A stretch of 36,072 nt of DNA from Kamptonema formosum PCC 10802 (lineage in GTDB: Bacteria > Cyanobacteriota > Cyanobacteriia > Cyanobacteriales > Oscillatoriaceae), in assembly GCF_000332335.1 (NCBI RefSeq), contig NZ_KB235948.1, positions 3,882,548 through 3,918,619 of the forward strand, read 5' to 3'. The position numbers and the translations under genes are program-made. The notes under the pieces are model-generated. The model saw only the letters and a list, made by a program, of their open reading frames with translations, had not been told where the DNA came from and did not search any database. This document shows positions 32,832 to 36,072 of the stretch, one piece after another; within the stretch, counting starts at the first letter, position 1; each line of letters starts with the position of its first letter.

Positions 32832-34008
32832 TCGGAAGCAAGCTATAGCTGCCGCACGCACGGGCGATTGCGATACCGCAAGGAAATCTCGGAAGATCCG
32901 GATATTCCCAAGCTCTAGCCAGAGAGCGCTTTTGAGGCAGTGGTTTGGCGTATCCAGGTACACTTACAACCAAGCTCTCAAACACCTCCTAGAGCCTGGC
33001 ACAAAAGCGAATTGGATGGACGTCGCTCCTGTTATCATGGGAGCTATGCCTGAATGGGCAAAGCCAGTCCCCTACCAAATCAAGAAAATCGCTGTCAAAG
33101 ACGCCTGCATTGCGGTCAGGGAAGCCAAGCGCGGCTTTGCAAAAGACGGCCAGTTCCGCAACTGTAAGTTTCGCAGCCGCAGGGACAGCAGGCAGACGAT
33201 CTTTGTCCCAAAGTCCGCAATCAGCCAGCGCGGCATCTATCACACGCTCCTGGGAGAGATGCGCTTTGATGAGCCTATCCCGCCAGACTTCAGCGATGGC
33301 CGCCTAACGATGGCCTATGGGGAGTATTACCTGGTAATCTCCCAAGAAGTGCAGCCGCGCCAGCCCGAAAACCAAGGGCGGGTGGTTGCCTTAGATCCCG
33401 GTGTCCGAACATTTATGACCTTTTTCTCTGAATCGTCTTGTGGCTGGATTGGCAGTGATGCAAACCTGCGAATTCAGAAGCTCTGTTTTAAGCTCGACCG
33501 CCTCGTGTCAAAAATCAGCAAAGCGAAGTCGAGCCAAAAGCGGCGCTTCAGGAAAGCAGCAGACCGCATCCGGTGCAAAGTGCAGCACTTAGTCAAAGAG
33601 CTGCACCACAAGACGGCCAAGTTCCTCGTTGATAATTTTGACGTAATTCTCCTGCCCAGTTTTGAATCGTCCCAGATGGTGAGCAAGTCCCGGCGCAAAA
33701 TCAAGTCCAAGACTGTGCGCCAGATGCTGACGCTATCTCACTACACATTTAAGAAGCACCTGGAGTGGAAAGCTTGGGAGGCGGGGAAAATTCTCCTGCC
33801 TGACATCAATGAAGCGTACACCTACAAGACTGTCTCTTGGACTGGGGAAGTTATCAAAATCGGCGGGGCGAGAGTCATTAAGTCCAAAATCGACGGGCGG
33901 GTCATGGACAGGGATCTGAATGGTGCTCGCGGGATTTTCCTGCGGGCATTGGTTGATACGCCTTGGCTGAGAGCTAGCCTCCCAGCTTATGTATTTGTTA
34001 CCAATTGA
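32818..34008 (+). CDS. tnpB: TnpB (IS607-type RNA-guided nuclease), zinc finger absent
   Basis: 396 residues from ATG 32818, inside the end of tnpA. N-terminal part 'FGVSRYTYNQALKHLLEPGT' and 'YQIKKIAVKDACIAVREAKR' are TnpB wedge/REC signatures. The RuvC-like nuclease residues are present: Asp193 ('VALDPGVRTF'), Glu283 ('LPSFESSQM') and Asp366 ('VMDRDLNGARGIF'). Between Glu and the last Asp, where most TnpBs carry a four-Cys zinc ribbon, the sequence is 'EAYTYKTVSWTGEVIKIGG' with no Cys. TnpB is the ancestor of Cas12 and uses a right-end RNA (omega RNA) to cut target DNA; that RNA should lie across the 3' end, near 33900-34090. The frame is intact although tnpA is dead. Overlap with tnpA is usual for IS607. 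Confidence 0.9.
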   Translation: MSTADRKQAIAAARTGDCDTARKSRKIRIFPSSSQRALLRQWFGVSRYTYNQALKHLLEPGTKANWMDVAPVIMGAMPEWAKPVPYQIKKIAVKDACIAVREAKRGFAKDGQFRNCKFRSRRDSRQTIFVPKSAISQRGIYHTLLGEMRFDEPIPPDFSDGRLTMAYGEYYLVISQEVQPRQPENQGRVVALDPGVRTFMTFFSESSCGWIGSDANLRIQKLCFKLDRLVSKISKAKSSQKRRFRKAADRIRCKVQHLVKELHHKTAKFLVDNFDVILLPSFESSQMVSKSRRKIKSKTVRQMLTLSHYTFKKHLEWKAWEAGKILLPDINEAYTYKTVSWTGEVIKIGGARVIKSKIDGRVMDRDLNGARGIFLRALVDTPWLRASLPAYVFVTN

Positions 34009-34097
34009 CAGCAATTGATAGCAAAAATGTATCGGATAATGGCGTATGGCTTGTGCTATGGCCACAACGATTGTTTTTCCGACCTAGCAGGCACTCC

Positions 34098-35504
34098 ATG
34101 AATTCTGTTTGGCAACAGTTAACCCTTGAAAATTTTTCCCTGTACCGCTGGCAAGATGCCAGCTTCTTCTATCGTTTGCTGGGGGACCCCCTGCGAGCTT
34201 GGCGAAAGGGCAGCTTCGCGCTGCAGTGGGGCGATGCCATTGCGGGGCTATTAGTTAGCCTGGTGTTCGCTCTGGCTCCTTTTGTGTCTAACGATCTGGT
34301 GGGCGTCTTGCTAATTGCCAGCGCTGGCTTTTGGCTGCTGCTGACGCTCTCTGACGAGCCGAGCACCGGCGTGACTCCGATTCAGTCGCTGGTGCTGCTC
34401 TACTGGAGTATCGCTACGGTGGCGACAGCGCTGTCGCCGGTGAAAAAAGCGGCGCTCACCGGCTGGAGCAAGCTGACGCTCTATTTGCTGCTGTTTGCGC
34501 TGATGGCCAGGATTCTGCGCTCGCCCCGCATCCGCTCTTGCTTAATTGCCGTCTATTTGCACATTTCTCTGATTGTCAGCGTCTACGGGATGCGCCAGTG
34601 GTTTTTTGGGGCGGAAGCTCTGGCAACCTGGACCGATCCGGAATCTCCCCTGGCTAAAACGACGCGGGTTTACAGCTATTTGGGCAACCCCAATCTGCTG
34701 GCTGGCTATCTGGTGCCGGCAATTGCTTTCAGTATTGCGGCTATTTTTGCTTGGCGCAACTGGGGTGCGAAAGCTCTGGCGGTGACGATGGCGGTGGTGA
34801 ATTCCGCTTGTTTGATTCTGACTTTTAGCCGGGGCGGCTGGATTGGCTTTGTGGTTTCTGTTGGCGCGCTGACTCTGTTGCTGGCTTACTGGTGGAGTGT
34901 CCACCTGCCCCCTAAGTGGCGCACTTGGGCGCTACCGGCTGTGTTGGGAACTGCAGCGGCGCTGCTGGTTGTGGCGGTTGTGTTTGTCGAGCCGGTGCGC
35001 GATCGCGTTTTCAGTATGTTTGCCGGTCGGGAGGACAGCAGCAATAATTTCCGCATCAATGTTTGGGCGGCTGTGCGAGAGATGATTGCTGACCGCCCGA
35101 TTCTGGGGATTGGCCCAGGCAATGTGGCGTTTAACAAGGTCTACCCGATTTACATGCGCCCCCGCTTCAGTGCCCTGAGCGCCTATTCTATCTGGCTGGA
35201 AGTGGCGGTGGAAACCGGCTTTATTGGTTTTTCCTGTTTCATTTGGCTGCTTTTGGTGACGTTTAATCAGGCGCGGGTGCAGCTAGTCAGGCTGCGCCAA
35301 ACCGGCAGTTCTGAGGCGTACTGGCTGATGGCGGCGTTCGCCACTATGCTGGGCATGCTGGCTCACGGCTGTGTGGACACGGTTTGGTATCGCCCGGAAG
35401 TCAGCACTCTCTGGTGGCTGATGGTGGCGACGATTGCCAGTTATTGTTCGGTGTCTCACCGGCACCTGGGGGATGTGATTACGCCCGCAGAGCCTGCCGG
35501 TTGA
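34098..35504 (+). CDS. ictB: IctB-type membrane protein (putative inorganic carbon protein, O-antigen ligase-like)
   Basis: 468 residues with ten or more membrane helices ('LYLLLFALMARIL', 'YLGNPNLLAGYLVPAIAFSI', 'LGTAAALLVVAVVF') and the Wzy_C/O-antigen ligase-like core motifs ('TFSRGGWIGF', 'FRINVWAAVREMIADRPILG', 'GIGPGN'). Length and layout match cyanobacterial IctB, historically linked to inorganic carbon accumulation; its biochemical role is still debated. ATG 34098 (MNSVWQQLTLENFSLYRWQD) is the family start; the frame is open to 34005 but overlaps tnpB. The IS607 element ends about 90 bases upstream, so ictB may now be read from a changed promoter region. Confidence 0.9.
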   Translation: MNSVWQQLTLENFSLYRWQDASFFYRLLGDPLRAWRKGSFALQWGDAIAGLLVSLVFALAPFVSNDLVGVLLIASAGFWLLLTLSDEPSTGVTPIQSLVLLYWSIATVATALSPVKKAALTGWSKLTLYLLLFALMARILRSPRIRSCLIAVYLHISLIVSVYGMRQWFFGAEALATWTDPESPLAKTTRVYSYLGNPNLLAGYLVPAIAFSIAAIFAWRNWGAKALAVTMAVVNSACLILTFSRGGWIGFVVSVGALTLLLAYWWSVHLPPKWRTWALPAVLGTAAALLVVAVVFVEPVRDRVFSMFAGREDSSNNFRINVWAAVREMIADRPILGIGPGNVAFNKVYPIYMRPRFSALSAYSIWLEVAVETGFIGFSCFIWLLLVTFNQARVQLVRLRQTGSSEAYWLMAAFATMLGMLAHGCVDTVWYRPEVSTLWWLMVATIASYCSVSHRHLGDVITPAEPAG

Positions 35505-35508
35505 AATT

Positions 35509-35557
35509 GGGCATGGGGCATGGGGCATGGGGCATGGGGCATGGGGCATGGGGCATC
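35509..35557. repeat. Heptamer tandem repeat (GGGCATG x6 plus GGGCATC)
   Basis: Six units of GGGCATG (35509-35550) and one of GGGCATC, then degenerate copies to about 35590. Typical cyanobacterial short tandemly repeated heptanucleotide; follows ictB by four bases. A diffuse relative lies at about 27606-27678. Confidence 0.85.
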
Positions 35558-35633
35558 ATCGCATGGCGCATTGGGCATCATCGCATTGGGCAAAACTAAG
35601 CTGTTAGGCTTTTAACCTGCTTTTCCCTTGAAA

Positions 35634-35679
35634 GGAGGCAGAGCCTCCAGATTGCGTTCCCAGCCTGAGGCTGGGAACG
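35634..35679. repeat. Dispersed double hairpin repeat
   Basis: GGAGGC/GCCTCC (35634-35648) followed by CGTTCCCAGC/GCTGGGAACG (35655-35679). The same pair of stems occurs near 18550-18608 and, rearranged, near 24666-24720. Confidence 0.7.
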
Positions 35680-35729
35680 AGAGAAAAATCCAAAATCCTT
35701 GCATCCAAAATCGCCACAAAACAGAGCCT

Positions 35730-35786
35730 GCCGGTTGAAACCGGCAGCTATACAAACAAAGCCCGCCGACGCGGGCTTTTGTTTTT
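35730..35786 (+). terminator. Composite hairpin with intrinsic terminator
   Basis: TGCCGGTT/AACCGGCA (35730-35747), then AAAGCCCGC/GCGGGCTTT (35758-35779) followed by TGTTTTTCC. The second hairpin looks like a rho-independent terminator. The whole element shares CGGTTGAAACCGnCAGCTATACA with the arms of the MITE at 18059-18250. Confidence 0.65.
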
Positions 35787-35954
35787 CCAGAGGTTCTCAA
35801 GTTGCCAAATGCGGGAGGCCAGAGATGGGGGGGCCGGCGCATAAGTCTAGGAGTAAAGTAATTTAATATTATAGCAATACAGGATAGATTTGTGTTAGGT
35901 TGGCTTCGCTGCTAAGCTGTTGCGCCGAGACCCTGTGCCCTTTCAAGGAAACGC

Positions 35955-36071
35955 TCATGCCCGATGGCAGCGTGCGCAGTGGTAGCTAAGATATAGATAT
36001 TCATCAGCGGTAGAGCGGCAGACAAAGCTATCGGGAGCGACACCAGGCGTCAATCGAACTGGACAGTTGAT
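35955..36071 (-). CDS. Possible C-terminal end of a gene entering from the right edge
   Basis: The minus-strand frame is open from the window edge and reads 38 residues, including 'PVRLTPGVAPDSFVCRSTAD' and 'EYLYLSYHCARCHRA', to TGA at 35955-35957. The sequence, with a C-x-x-C, looks coding, but only this fragment is visible and I do not recognise it. It may be a relic. Confidence 0.3.
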   Translation of the reverse strand: MNCPVRLTPGVAPDSFVCRSTADEYLYLSYHCARCHRA

Positions 36072-36072
36072 G

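Noticed and set aside
1-36072. tRNA and rRNA genes
   Set aside because: I looked for T-loop type motifs (GGTTCGAATCC and variants) and rRNA signatures by eye and saw none; a covariance search would be decisive.

Overview
The window reads as chromosomal DNA of a filamentous cyanobacterium, probably Oscillatoriales/Microcoleus-like; this is inferred from gene content only. The clues are gun4 (Mg-chelatase activator), ictB, a DUF1824 protein, a NACHT-WD40 ATPase, a CHAT protein, GCGATCGC (HIP1) sites, heptanucleotide tandem repeats (GGGCATG) and many small palindromic intergenic repeats. No rRNA, tRNA or CRISPR array was seen.

Layout. 1-6170: one very large surface-type gene (Ig-like, beta-propeller, hydrolase-like and C-terminal DNA/RNA non-specific nuclease regions), cut in two by a one-base frameshift in a G4 run and truncated at the left edge. 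6193-8581: four minus-strand pentapeptide-repeat genes, two of them a recent tandem duplication and one a repeat-invaded remnant. 8841-9673: three small minus-strand hypothetical genes. 10197-10821: dead IS607-type recombinase. 10923-11339: DUF1824. 11789-16525: NACHT-WD40 STAND ATPase followed by a CHAT protease-like gene. 16759-18000: a consensus promoter, two successive aromatic-residue leader peptides each with its own terminator and a competing antiterminator, then a short type I-beta DAHP synthase gene. 18001-19008: repeat-rich intergenic region with a MITE-like element. 19009-19767: Mut7-C RNase with a ThiS-like domain. 20177-21928: tail-anchored coiled-coil protein built of eleven near-identical 35-residue repeats. 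22000-22265: tiny ORF broken by a MITE with a 9-bp target duplication. 22914-24401: gltX. 25020-25599: ROK kinase remnant. 25753-27047: Cys-rich small protein and Pro-rich membrane protein. 28145-29961: small exported protein, an HldE/RfaE2-like nucleotidyltransferase and gun4. 30587-32101: GAF protein with a histidine-kinase-like region lacking the phospho-acceptor His. 32322-34008: IS607 element with broken tnpA and an open tnpB. 34098-35504: ictB. 35505-36072: repeats and a possible partial gene.

The most notable item is at 16759-17102: a tandem pair of what look like ribosome-mediated transcription attenuators. Leader 1 carries Phe-Phe-Trp-Tyr-Trp-Phe. Leader 2 carries Trp-Phe-Tyr-Gly-Phe-Tyr-Phe-Trp. 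Both sit in front of the gene for the first enzyme of aromatic amino acid synthesis, whose encoded protein lacks the N-terminal feedback domain found in some relatives. The logic (stall on aromatic codons, antiterminator forms, transcription continues) can be read directly from mutually exclusive pairings in both units.

Other themes are heavy decay by small repeats (MITEs, AGAAACC palindromes, heptamer repeats) and several broken genes (two tnpA, a ROK kinase, the giant nuclease gene, a pentapeptide remnant).
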